In this document: piece after piece, positions 45,057 through 53,600 of the stretch | How positions within the stretch are numbered: position 1 is the stretch's first letter | Layout: each line of letters opens with the position of its first letter | DNA from: DATAUD01 sp035511075 | Lineage (GTDB): Bacteria; Verrucomicrobiota; Verrucomicrobiia; Limisphaerales; Palsa-1400 | Assembly: GCA_035511075.1 (NCBI GenBank) | Contig: DATKFW010000132.1 | Span: 65,949 to 129,948, forward strand | Reading direction: 5' to 3' | DNA: 64,000 bases | Notes under the pieces: generated by a model | Databases searched by the model: none | What the model saw: only the letters and a program-made list of their open reading frames with translations | Told to the model about the DNA's origin: nothing | Program-made: the position numbers and the translations under genes

Positions 45057-45121
45057 GGATCGACGTGGCGTATAGTGCCAGAATCAAATCGGCTTAGTCG
45101 ACACCAAACTAAAGGCCGATT

Positions 45122-45141
45122 TTTCACAGAACGCTGTGAAA
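45122..45141. promoter_or_regulatory. Inverted repeat between the MglA operon and LysR
   Basis: TTTCACAG-AACG-CTGTGAAA, perfect 8-bp arms with a 4-bp loop, 66 bp upstream of the proline-rich gene's start. It may be an operator, or a structure at the end of the LysR gene; no T-tract follows on the transcribed strand. Confidence 0.35.
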
Positions 45142-45181
45142 CAGGCTGTATAGCCATGCAGTATGGCGTCAAATGTGCAAA

Positions 45182-46066
45182 CTATCTCCCCGCGGCCTTG
45201 ACCGCCGAGACAAATTGTTCGCCGCGCTGTGACAGAGGTGGAACGTACATGACGCCCATGATCAGGGGCGGCAGACTCGGGCGGAAGGGCAGCAGCCTCA
45301 ACCGCGGTCCGGCCAAACAGCGCAGCGGTGACGGCGCAATGGCTAGCCCGCGCCCCGCTTCAACGGCCGCTATCAGACTGGTCACGCTGTCATGTTCCTC
45401 GGCGACGACTGACTCAAAGCCAAACGGCCGGAAGATGTCCCGCAGCCACGCGTGATACTCGGGGTATTCGTCGCGCGAATAGCCGATCAATCGCTCGTCC
45501 TTTATTTGCCGCGCCGAAACGGCCCGCTTTTTTGCCAGCGGATGCGAGGCCGCCACCGCGCAGAAGATGGGATAGGTCGCCAATTTATCGAAGACCACGC
45601 CGCGCCACATCCGGCCGGCGGGCCGGACTCCCAGGGCAACGTCGATCTTCCGTTCCACCAGCTTTCGTCCGTACTCCTCCGTCGAGCAGTCGTGCAGGGC
45701 CACGCGTGTGCCGGGATGTTCCTGTTCGAATAATTTGAGCGCCCTGGGCAGAATCTCCACGGTCAAGGAAGGCGCGTAGCCCACTTGCACCTGGCCGCGG
45801 GACCCTGTGGCCACGGCGCGGACGGCTTGCACGGCCTGCTGGCTCCGCAACAGGACGGCGCGCGCCTCGTTGAGAAAGATCTTCCCCGCTTCCGTCAACT
45901 CAACCGATTTGGCGGTTCGCTTGAACAGCTCGACTCCCAACTCCTCCTCCAGGTCCCGGATCTGGCGGCTCAGCGGCGGTTGCGAGACATGCAGGCGCGC
46001 CGCCGCCCGCGTCACGTTTTGCTCTTCCGCCACCGCCGCGAAATAGCGCAAATGCCGAAGTTCCAT
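45182..46066 (-). CDS. LysR-family regulator, likely controlling the divergent pirin gene
   Basis: 294 residues, ATG start. The DNA-binding domain is standard: MELRHLRYFAAVAEEQNVTR, AAARLHVSQPPLSRQIRDLE and ELGVELFKRTAKSVELTEAG. The effector domain includes GQVQVGYAPSLTVEILPRAL, CSTEEYGRKLVERKID and IAPSPLRCL. It is transcribed divergently from pirin and azoR; a LysR-type inverted repeat lies in the 98 bp between them, so it probably controls both directions. The ligand is likely a quinone, azo or aromatic compound by context. Confidence 0.93.
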   Translation of the reverse strand: MELRHLRYFAAVAEEQNVTRAAARLHVSQPPLSRQIRDLEEELGVELFKRTAKSVELTEAGKIFLNEARAVLLRSQQAVQAVRAVATGSRGQVQVGYAPSLTVEILPRALKLFEQEHPGTRVALHDCSTEEYGRKLVERKIDVALGVRPAGRMWRGVVFDKLATYPIFCAVAASHPLAKKRAVSARQIKDERLIGYSRDEYPEYHAWLRDIFRPFGFESVVAEEHDSVTSLIAAVEAGRGLAIAPSPLRCLAGPRLRLLPFRPSLPPLIMGVMYVPPLSQRGEQFVSAVKAAGR

Positions 46067-46071
46067 TCCTT

Positions 46072-46094
46072 GAGTATACTTTGCGGGTATGCTC
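46072..46094. promoter_or_regulatory. Candidate LysR-type box (T-N11-A) between LysR and pirin
   Basis: GAGTATAC-N7-GTATGCTC, arms matching at 7 of 8 positions, containing the LTTR motif T-N11-A (T77 to A89). It lies just upstream of the LysR start and 71 bp before the pirin ATG, the usual place for an autoregulated divergent site. Confidence 0.5.
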
Positions 46095-46140
46095 AGTCAA
46101 CCAACATAGTCTTTCCCCGGGGGTGCGCGGATGGGCTAAG

Positions 46141-46150
46141 GTTGATCAAC
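46141..46150. promoter_or_regulatory. Perfect 10-bp palindrome in the pirin leader
   Basis: GTTGATCAAC lies 14 bp before the pirin start codon, just ahead of its ribosome site. It is a short dyad that could be a second regulator site, though a chance match is possible. Confidence 0.25.
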
Positions 46151-46164
46151 GAAAGGACAATATT

Positions 46165-46860
46165 ATGATGACCATTCGAAAATCAGGGGAACGCGGCCAC
46201 GCCAATCACGGCTGGCTGGATTCCTATCACACCTTCAGCTTTGCCGATTATTATGATCCAAAGCATACGAACTTTCGCTCGCTGCGCGTCATCAATGAGG
46301 ACTTTATCGCCCCAGGACGGGGCTTTGGGACGCACCCGCACAACGACATGGAGATCATCACCTACATCGTCAAAGGCGCCTTGCAGCACCGCGATTCGAT
46401 GGGCAACTCGGCTGTGATGCGCGCCGGCGACATCCAGCGCATCAGCGCCGGCAGCGGCATCATGCACAGCGAGTTCAATGCCTCATCCGCCGAACCGGTT
46501 CATTTGCTGCAAATCTGGTTGATGCCGGACCAAAAGGGCGTCAAGCCGGGGTACGTCGAAAAATCCTTCGCCACAGCGGAGCCGAACAAATTGCACTTGG
46601 CCACGTCCAAAACGGGCCGCGACGGTTCGATTCCGATAAACCAGGACGCTGATCTCTATTTTTCCAGGCTGCTTGCGGGGAAAGAGGTTGACCTTGCCCT
46701 TGGACGGGGGCGCCATGCATGGCTCCAACTCATCGAGGGAGAACTCGACGCGAACGGCTCGCGCTTGACGGCGGGCGATGCCGCGGCCTTCAGCCAGAGC
46801 GAAACGCTGAAACTGTCGGCAGTTGACCCGGCGCACTTTCTTTTGTTCGCGTTGAACTGA
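46165..46860 (+). CDS. Pirin family protein (putative quercetinase-like)
   Basis: 231 residues from the ATG at 46165, with AAGGA about 8 nt upstream; an in-frame start at 46081 overlaps the LysR operator region. Bicupin fold with the four metal ligands His57, His59, His101 and Glu103 (GTHPHNDMEII, MHSEFN). NDMEIITYIVKGALQHRDSM is the family signature. Length and residues match pirins such as E. coli YhhW, which can oxidise quercetin; the physiological substrate is uncertain. It lies with azoR under a divergent LysR regulator, consistent with quinone or aromatic stress. Confidence 0.92.
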   Translation: MMTIRKSGERGHANHGWLDSYHTFSFADYYDPKHTNFRSLRVINEDFIAPGRGFGTHPHNDMEIITYIVKGALQHRDSMGNSAVMRAGDIQRISAGSGIMHSEFNASSAEPVHLLQIWLMPDQKGVKPGYVEKSFATAEPNKLHLATSKTGRDGSIPINQDADLYFSRLLAGKEVDLALGRGRHAWLQLIEGELDANGSRLTAGDAAAFSQSETLKLSAVDPAHFLLFALN

Positions 46861-46913
46861 TCGGCAAATGCGAATTACGACAAAACAATGCTGAATAACA
46901 CCAGGACATCATC

Positions 46914-47543
46914 ATGAGCAAACTACTTCATATCGAATCGTCCCCGAGGGGACAGCGATCCGCCTCGACCACGGTCACCCGGCATTTTCTTGAGGTCTAT
47001 CGCGCCGAACATCCCGGCGATACGGTCGAGACCCTCGATCTTTGGCGGGCAGGCTTGCCGGAGTTCGATGGCACGACCCTCGAAGCCAAATACACCGTCA
47101 TGCACGGCAAAAATCCGAGCGGCGACCAGGCCCGCGCCTGGCAGGTGGTCACCAAAATCGCCGAGCATTTCAAGTCGGCCGACAAGTATGTCTTTTCGCT
47201 GCCGATGTGGAACTTCGGCATCCCCTACAAATTGAAACATTTCATCGATGTGCTGGTGCAGCCGGGGCTGACCTTCAGTTTCACGCCCTCTGAAGGTTAC
47301 AAAGGACTAGTCACTGGCAAACCCGCCGTGGCGATCTACGCGCGTGGCGGCGCTTACGGCCCCGGTTCCGGCGCCGAAGGCTACGACAGCCAGAGCGCCT
47401 ATCTCCGGCAAGTCCTCGGTTTCATTGGCATTACCGGCATTCAGGAGGTTTTTGTTGAACCGACGCTTGCCAGCGCGACAAGCAAGGACGAAGCGATCTC
47501 CGCCGCCTCGGCCAAAGTAGCCGCCCTGGCCGGAGCCTTTTGA
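46914..47543 (+). CDS. azoR: FMN-dependent NADH-azoreductase
   Basis: 209 residues, ATG start. Flavodoxin-like fold: KLLHIESSPRGQRSASTTV binds FMN phosphate, the FMN-ring loop is SLPMWNFGIPYKLKHFIDVL, and AIYARGGAYGPGSGAEGYDS follows. It reduces quinones and azo dyes to hydroquinones or amines by two-electron steps, avoiding radicals. It is 53 bp downstream of the pirin gene. Its 3' end converges on the cupin gene. Confidence 0.94.
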   Translation: MSKLLHIESSPRGQRSASTTVTRHFLEVYRAEHPGDTVETLDLWRAGLPEFDGTTLEAKYTVMHGKNPSGDQARAWQVVTKIAEHFKSADKYVFSLPMWNFGIPYKLKHFIDVLVQPGLTFSFTPSEGYKGLVTGKPAVAIYARGGAYGPGSGAEGYDSQSAYLRQVLGFIGITGIQEVFVEPTLASATSKDEAISAASAKVAALAGAF

Positions 47544-47576
47544 GAAAAACGCCATTCAAAGGTGGCGAGCGCCTCG

Positions 47577-47972
47577 TCACTTGCGGTATTGCTCGTCGCT
47601 GACCTTTTCCATCCAGTCCACGACCTTCCCGTCCAGCGCTTCTTGAATCGCGATGTGTGTCAAGGCTGTGGTTGGTGCGGCGCCGTGCCAGTGCTTCTCG
47701 CCCGGCGAAAACCACACCACATCACCAGGCCGAATTTCCTCGATTGGGCCGCCGGAGCGTTGCACCCAACCTGAACCGGAGGTTACGATCAAGGTCTGAC
47801 CCAGCGGATGCGTGTGCCACGCGGTTCGCGCGCCAGGCTCAAACGTGACGATTGCTCCGTTAACGCGCGCGGGATCTGTTCCTTTAAACGGTGAATCGAT
47901 GCGCACAGTGCCAGTGAACCAATCGGCAGGGCCTTTGGTGGACGGTACTGAACCATTTTTTCTAATTTCCAT
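47577..47972 (-). CDS. Cupin-domain protein
   Basis: 131 residues, ATG start. Cupin motif 1 is present as AWHTHPLGQT (His53, His55, Gln59) with the later GEKHWHGAAP providing His94 and His96, so a metal site is predicted. The family includes quercetin dioxygenase-like and tetracenomycin-type proteins; its substrate is unknown. It begins 5 bp after the response regulator stop on the same strand, so it may be the third gene of the kinase-regulator operon. It converges on azoR (33 bp between stops). Confidence 0.88.
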   Translation of the reverse strand: MEIRKNGSVPSTKGPADWFTGTVRIDSPFKGTDPARVNGAIVTFEPGARTAWHTHPLGQTLIVTSGSGWVQRSGGPIEEIRPGDVVWFSPGEKHWHGAAPTTALTHIAIQEALDGKVVDWMEKVSDEQYRK

Positions 47973-47977
47973 ATCTA

Positions 47978-48385
47978 TTAGTCCGGTGCGCGGACGTCCG
48001 AAAGCAACTTAAGGGCCTGAGCCACTGTCTCTGGGGTCGGCGGCTTGACAAGAAAAGATTTGGCTCCAAGTCGAATGGCTGTTTCACGGTCCCTTGGCTC
48101 CGCCGATGAGCTCAGAATAGCCACGGGGACACTCTTCAGCGAAGGCTGACTATTGATCCACGCGAGCACCTCAAAACCATGGAGGGATGGGAGTTTCAAA
48201 TCCAAAAAAATCAGTGAAGGAATGGGGTACGCCAATCGGTCACTGTATTTCCCGGAGCCTTGTAGATAATCCACCGCCTCCCGGCCATCAACTGCGACGT
48301 GCATGGTGTGGGTTGGAGGCAGCTTCAGCATCACTCGTTCCATAATGAACACGTCATCCTCATTATCCTCGACAAGCAAAATCAT
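47978..48385 (-). CDS. Single-domain response regulator
   Basis: 135 residues, ATG overlapping the kinase stop (ATGA). A CheY-like receiver with acidic VEDNEDD, phosphorylation site SLIFLDLKLP (Asp62), Ser/Thr switch ILSSSAE and Lys in FLVKPP. The VFIMERV and VAVDGREAVDYL segments match receiver domains paired with bacteriophytochrome-type kinases. No output domain is fused; output may pass through another protein or be a phosphate sink. It belongs to the kinase upstream and the cupin downstream. Confidence 0.95.
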   Translation of the reverse strand: MILLVEDNEDDVFIMERVMLKLPPTHTMHVAVDGREAVDYLQGSGKYSDRLAYPIPSLIFLDLKLPSLHGFEVLAWINSQPSLKSVPVAILSSSAEPRDRETAIRLGAKSFLVKPPTPETVAQALKLLSDVRAPD

Positions 48386-49950
48386 ATTGTTTGAGCGGGC
48401 CTGGTTGAGGCCGAGGACAGTTCAATCCAAAACGACGTGCCCGTAACGCCGTCAGACTCCACGCCCACCGTGCCCCCCATTCTTTCGACCGCCTTTTTTA
48501 CGATGGCCAGACCGATGCCGGTTCCTTCATAGCGCATGCCTGGGTTGATACGCTCGAACATGCGAAAAAGGCGGGATTGGAATTCTGGTTTTATTCCTAT
48601 GCCATTGTCGGCGATCCAAAGTCGAACCTTGCCATTCCGACACTCGGACCGTATGTCGATTTGTGGAATGGTTTTAGGGTTGACGAATTTAACGGCATTG
48701 CTAAGCAAGTTGGAAAGTGCCTGCGTCAAAGAAGCCTCATGCGCCATCGCAACGCCAAGTCCATCCTGGAGTCTGATTTGCGCATGAGGTGCTTGCATTT
48801 CAGGATATTGGTCCAGGATGTCGCGAAGGAGAGGAGCCAGTTCCACTGATTTAAGGCTCACGTCGGAACGGAGCACTCTCGTGTAAGTGAGCAGGTCCTG
48901 AATCAATTTGTCCATGCGGCCGCTACTGCGGACGATCTTTTGCAGAAAGCCGAGACCCCTCGCATCAAGTCGTGGGCCGTAATCTTCAATGACGGCTTTG
49001 GCATACGCCTCCATCGCGCGGGCGGGACTGCGCAAATCGTGGGAGACGCTGTAGGAAAACTCCTCGAGCTGATTAATTGCCTCATTCAAGGACGCGGTCC
49101 GTTCCATCACACGGTGCTCCAACTCACGATTGAGCGTTGCGAGTTCTCCCCGCACCTCGTGCATCTTCTGTTCGACGCGCTTTTGCTCCGTAACATCGCG
49201 GGCAATTTTGGAGGCGCCAATTATCTTTCCTGAAGCGTTCTTAATCGGCGAAACCGTAAGCGAGATGTTGACCAGCGAACCGTCTTTGCGCTGTCGCACC
49301 GTTTCGTAGTGATCGATTTTTTCCCCGCGACGGACGCGGGCCAGAATCTTGGGTTCCTCATCCTCATGCCCTTCCGGCATCAACATCGTCACCGACTTGC
49401 CAATGGCTTCCCCGGCGGTATAGCCGAAAATGTTCTCTGCTCCTTTGTTCCAGCTTTGAATAATTCCGTTCAAATCCTTGCTCAATATGGCGTCGTCTGA
49501 GGACTCCACAATCGCCACGAATTGCAATTGGAGTTCCTCGATCTTTTTTTGCTGGGTTATGTCGCGGGCAATTTTGGAGGCGCCAATTATCTTTCCCGAA
49601 GCGTCTTTAATCGGCGAAACCGTAAGCCAAATGTTGACCAACGAACCGTCTTTGCGCTTTCGCACTGTTTCGTAGTGATCGATTTTTTCCCCGCGACGGA
49701 TGCGGGCCAGAATTCTTGGTTCTTCGCCCTGATTCTCTTTCGGGATCAACATCGTCACCGACTTGCCGATGGCTTCCGCGGCGGTATAGCCGAAAATCTT
49801 TTCTGCGGCCGGATTCCAGCTTTGGATGATGCCGTCGAGGTTCTTACTAACAATCGCATCATGCGTGGATTCGACAATGGCCGCGAAGTGCCTGTCAGGC
49901 CCTGAATCTGAAACCGATGTCGAAACACTATTTTTGTCGGTCGAAATCAT
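48382..49950 (-). CDS. Sensor histidine kinase with two tandem PAS domains
   Basis: 522 residues, ATG start. Two PAS domains (about 21-135 and 144-257) with nearly identical sequence: GIIQSWNPAAEKIFGYTAAE and GIIQSWNKGAENIFGYTAGE, both with C-terminal GKIIGASKIARDIT-type motifs. The kinase core has EFSYSVSHDLRSPARAMEAY (His304), N-box QALSNLLSNAVKFV, G1 ADNGIGI and G2 GTGIGLAIV. No membrane helix, so a cytoplasmic sensor. The duplication spans 366 bp and is about 94 percent identical over a 147-bp stretch by eye. It overlaps the response regulator by 4 bp. Confidence 0.93.
   Translation of the reverse strand: MISTDKNSVSTSVSDSGPDRHFAAIVESTHDAIVSKNLDGIIQSWNPAAEKIFGYTAAEAIGKSVTMLIPKENQGEEPRILARIRRGEKIDHYETVRKRKDGSLVNIWLTVSPIKDASGKIIGASKIARDITQQKKIEELQLQFVAIVESSDDAILSKDLNGIIQSWNKGAENIFGYTAGEAIGKSVTMLMPEGHEDEEPKILARVRRGEKIDHYETVRQRKDGSLVNISLTVSPIKNASGKIIGASKIARDVTEQKRVEQKMHEVRGELATLNRELEHRVMERTASLNEAINQLEEFSYSVSHDLRSPARAMEAYAKAVIEDYGPRLDARGLGFLQKIVRSSGRMDKLIQDLLTYTRVLRSDVSLKSVELAPLLRDILDQYPEMQAPHAQIRLQDGLGVAMAHEASLTQALSNLLSNAVKFVNPKTIPQIDIRSECRNGKVRLWIADNGIGIKPEFQSRLFRMFERINPGMRYEGTGIGLAIVKKAVERMGGTVGVESDGVTGTSFWIELSSASTRPAQTI
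49201..49347 (-). repeat. PAS repeat, copy 2 (C-terminal PAS)
   Basis: This 147-bp core matches 49567-49713 with about nine differences, an offset of 366 bp (122 codons). It lies inside the histidine kinase and encodes the conserved part of the second PAS domain. Confidence 0.75.
49567..49713 (-). repeat. PAS repeat, copy 1 (N-terminal PAS)
   Basis: Partner of 49201-49347 in the tandem PAS duplication; same orientation and frame, high identity by eye. Confidence 0.75.
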
Positions 49951-50312
49951 TACGTTTTACGATGAAGCCACCCACACGGTCGATTCATCCTGCGCTCCAA
50001 CGAGCCTTTATCCAATCAAATCCTGACATGTAGTTCCTCCTCCCCCATCTGCCAAGCCATGCCCAGATTTTTGCAGGTTTTGCTGGGAAGAATGGACCGC
50101 CTTGGAGCCACCGACTCCTGGCGTTCCCTCCGCTTAACACCCGGCCAAGACTCGAAACGTACTGGCCAGCGGGAACTATTGCAAGCGGCCAGTTCTGCCT
50201 GGGCGATCATTTGGCGCGATACAACCTGGCAGGAATTGCCCCCAGCGCACGCCCACCCGCCTGGATTGTCGGCCACAGGAATGATATAATAGACCGGAGA
50301 CGCATCCAGAAT
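49951..50312. other. Intergenic region (362 bp) between kinase and SHOCT genes
   Basis: No convincing coding frame is seen: open frames on both strands here have unlikely composition and no ribosome site. It includes a good -10 box TATAAT (50285-50290) for the SHOCT gene and the leader of the kinase; no tRNA-like, repeat or terminator structure was noticed. Confidence 0.5.
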
Positions 50313-50585
50313 ATGAACATCACCGATGAATTGGAGCGACTGAATAAGCTCCGCAAAGATGGGACTCTCAACGACGAGGAGTTCTCGAGAGCGAAAAACA
50401 GCCTCTTGGGACAACAAAACGAATCCAGGCCCGGCGACAGATCACCGCGGGAAAACTCGTTTGGTGAAGCGGCCGATCGCTTCGTATCGATGCAAGTGGT
50501 CGTTATTGGAGCGATGATTATTCTGGCTATTCTTTTGGCCGTGCTTCTGCGCCACTGGCATTTCCACCATCATTTCTATCCATGA
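50313..50585 (+). CDS. Small SHOCT-domain membrane protein
   Basis: 90 residues from the ATG at 50313. The SHOCT motif is clear at the N-terminus: DELERLNKLRKDGTLNDEEF with SRAKNSLL. A linker leads to one membrane helix (VVIGAMIILAILLAVLLR) and a His-rich end (HWHFHHHFYP). SHOCT domains mediate oligomerisation and occur on many small membrane or signalling proteins; role unknown. A TATAAT box is 22 bp upstream. It lies convergent to the long secreted protein. Confidence 0.8.
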   Translation: MNITDELERLNKLRKDGTLNDEEFSRAKNSLLGQQNESRPGDRSPRENSFGEAADRFVSMQVVVIGAMIILAILLAVLLRHWHFHHHFYP

Positions 50586-50615
50586 GCCAAGGAAGAGGCA
50601 GTCCACTGACAGCCG

Positions 50616-53600
50616 TCACATGCTCGGGTTGCCGGCGGTTGGCTCGGAACCAAGATTATCCTGGAAGGGCAACGGCTGAAGATTGGCGCCGGAGCGCTCG
50701 ATCGAATATAGGCTTGGCTGGCCTTTGCGATTGGATGAAAAGATGATGTGCTGGCCGTCGGGGAGCCACGTGGGATGAGTGGCTTGTTTGCCGTCGCTTG
50801 TAATTTGCTGGAAATTGGAGCCGTCGATGCCAACGATCGCGATCTCAGTAGCGGCTCCGACGGTCACAGTCAGAGCGATGGTAGTTCCATCGGCGGAAAT
50901 GGCGGGCTGGCCAGGTGGGCCACTGATACCGCCGACCAGTTGCGGATCGGTGCCGTTGGCTTGCATAACCCACAGCGCATTGACACCTGAACGGTCGGAG
51001 ACGAAGACGATTTTTTTGCCATCGGCAGTGGTGGCCGGGGAATCTTCCGTGGCGGAATTAGTGGCCAATCGTTGGAGTCCCGAGCCATCGATGTTCATGG
51101 AGTAAATCTGGGCGGTGCCGGATGCGTCGGCTGCGAAGACGATGCTTTGGCAAGCCACCAGCCAAGCGGGATCGAAGTTGTCGCCGGAAGTGGCGACAAG
51201 CTCCTGCTCGGCGGCGGTGTTGGTGAGGCCCTTTACGTAAATCTGCTCCTTGCCTGAGCGGTCCGAGACGAAGACGACTTTGCCGCAACCGCCAGCAAGG
51301 GAGAGATTCGGGCTGAAATCATCGTCACTGGGAGAGCTAAGGTCGGTGGGCGCGCTAGCGTTCATGGAAAGGAAGATTTGGCGCATCGCGCCGGGAGAGG
51401 TGAAAGCCAGCAGGGAAGGTTGCGGGAAGCCGGGCTGGATGAGCGAGGGGGAGGAGAATTGGGAGGTGTTACCTGCGGGATCGGTAACCGTGCCGTTTAA
51501 TTGCCAGCCAGGGATGAGAGAAGCGGGATCGACAGTTAATGTGACGTTGAACTGGCCATTCGCAGTCAGGCCAACGCCGACGGGTATTTGCCCCTGGCCG
51601 CCCGGGTCGCTAAAAATCTCGACGATACTGCCGTCCGGGGCCTGGTTGGTGCCGGAGACGGCGCCGCCGTTGAAGTACAAGAGGGTGGGTGGCGCAATCA
51701 TATTATTCCCGTCGGCGGAAAGTTCGATGCCCAGGCTGGTATTGCCCGTGATCGAATTGCCCGAGACGGTGTTGCCGACCGAGCCTTGGCCGCTGACCAG
51801 CACGCCGGTGTTGTTGTCGCTGATGGAACAGCCGGTAATCTGGTTGGAGACAGACCCCAGCGCGATTACGATTCCGTTGGCTTGATTGCTGATGATATCG
51901 GCGCCATCAACAAGGTTGCTCGCCGAGTTTTCGACGCGCAGGCCATTGAAGTTCCACGCCAGAACGTTTCCACCGACAATTTGGTTTTGCTGGGCGCCCT
52001 GGTGGATGTAGATGCCGTCGGAATTACTTGAAATGTAGTTATTGATGATAGCGTTGTTGGTCGCCAGGGCACCGCTGATGTCAACGCCGGTGAGGTTTTG
52101 AAAGATGTAATTGGTGGCAAGGTCGCCGCCGACCAGGACGTTGTAAGCATTTGACAGGACAATGCCGGCGTTGGTGTTCTGCGCCACGGCGAGATTGCCT
52201 AATGTCCAGGTATGGGCGCCGGAGACCAGCATGATTCCGTTAGTGTTGTCCTGGATTGTGCAGGAGAGGATCTGGCCGCTGCCGGCTTGGTTGCTGACGA
52301 GGATGCCGACGGGCTGGCTTTCCAAAAAGCCGTCGGGGCCAAGGTAAATCTGACCACTGTAATACTGAACTCCAATCGCGCAATTGCGCACCAGATTATT
52401 CGAGGTGCCGGGGTCGGTGATAAGCACCCCGCTCTCGCCGTTGCCGCTGCTGACGCAGTCTGCCGACCATGAGACCGGCGGGCCAAAGACGCGGAAGCTC
52501 GTGTTGGTTTCAGCGACATCGGCGCCCAGAATGTTATCGAATGCCCCCAACTCGAAGCGGACGCCATCGCGACCGTTAGCCAAGGTTTGCGAGCTGGTGA
52601 GTATGTTGCCGCTGACAGTGGGGCCGGAAAACGCCAAGCCGTCCTGGGCGTTGGAAGTGATGATAAGACTTGAAAGGTCATTATCGTGCGCGCCAGAATC
52701 AACGAGGCAGCCATCCATCAGATTGTTTTCAATATAGTCGCCGACATCCGGGCCGTAATAAATACTAACGGGTTGCACCTCGACGATCTGGTTTCCGGAC
52801 GAGCCCTGGGTGAGGTGGATGCCGTTGGAACCGTTGAGCGTGCTGGCAAAAACTTGCACCAGGTTGTTGGACGCTTCCTGGAGGAGTATTCCGTCCACCA
52901 GACAGGCCGTTATGCCGGTGGTAATTTCGTTGCTGCTGGCGCCGCCGCTGATGAAGATTCCATCGTTAGTCTCGCCCGAAATGGTGCATTCGATCTGATT
53001 GTTCGTCGTATCGGGACCGTCGATTTCGATGCCGTTGTAATCGCCATTCAAGGTGGTGGCAAAAATGTCCATTCCGCTGGTGCCGTTCTCGAGGCGAATG
53101 GCGGCCCGGCCATTACCGAGCGGTTCGGTCGAGTTAAAAAGCGGACTGCCCTGAGAGCCGCTGTTGACGAGCAATTGGAAAGAGCCGGGTGCGACCTGGA
53201 CGTTGGTAACGCGGACACCGTAAAGGCCGTTGCTTTGGGTGCCGATGACAATATCGTTGGGACCACATCCGGCGCAGACAACGCCGCTGCCGAGATTAAA
53301 ACTGGCCGCCTGGAAATTATTGTCGCCGATGCCGATGCCGCCCACCGAGCCGACACTATTGCCGGATGCTCCGTTTGTAATCGTGATCCCATTGCGCGCG
53401 TTGGCATAACAACCGCCAGTGAATGAATTCTGAGTTACGTTCGGCCCGTCCATATACAGCCCATCGAGACCATTGCCGGCCAGGGTCATCAGTATCCCAT
53501 TGCCGATGGCGCTGCCAAGCAAAGCCACTCCGTGTTGCAAGTTTCCGGTACCAGGAGTCCCGAACTGATTTACGCCGCTCCCGGTCGAGCCAAACAATGC

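Noticed and set aside
50016..50417. A 133-codon minus-strand frame across the kinase-SHOCT intergenic region.
   Set aside because: No ribosome site, biased composition, and it overlaps the SHOCT gene start.
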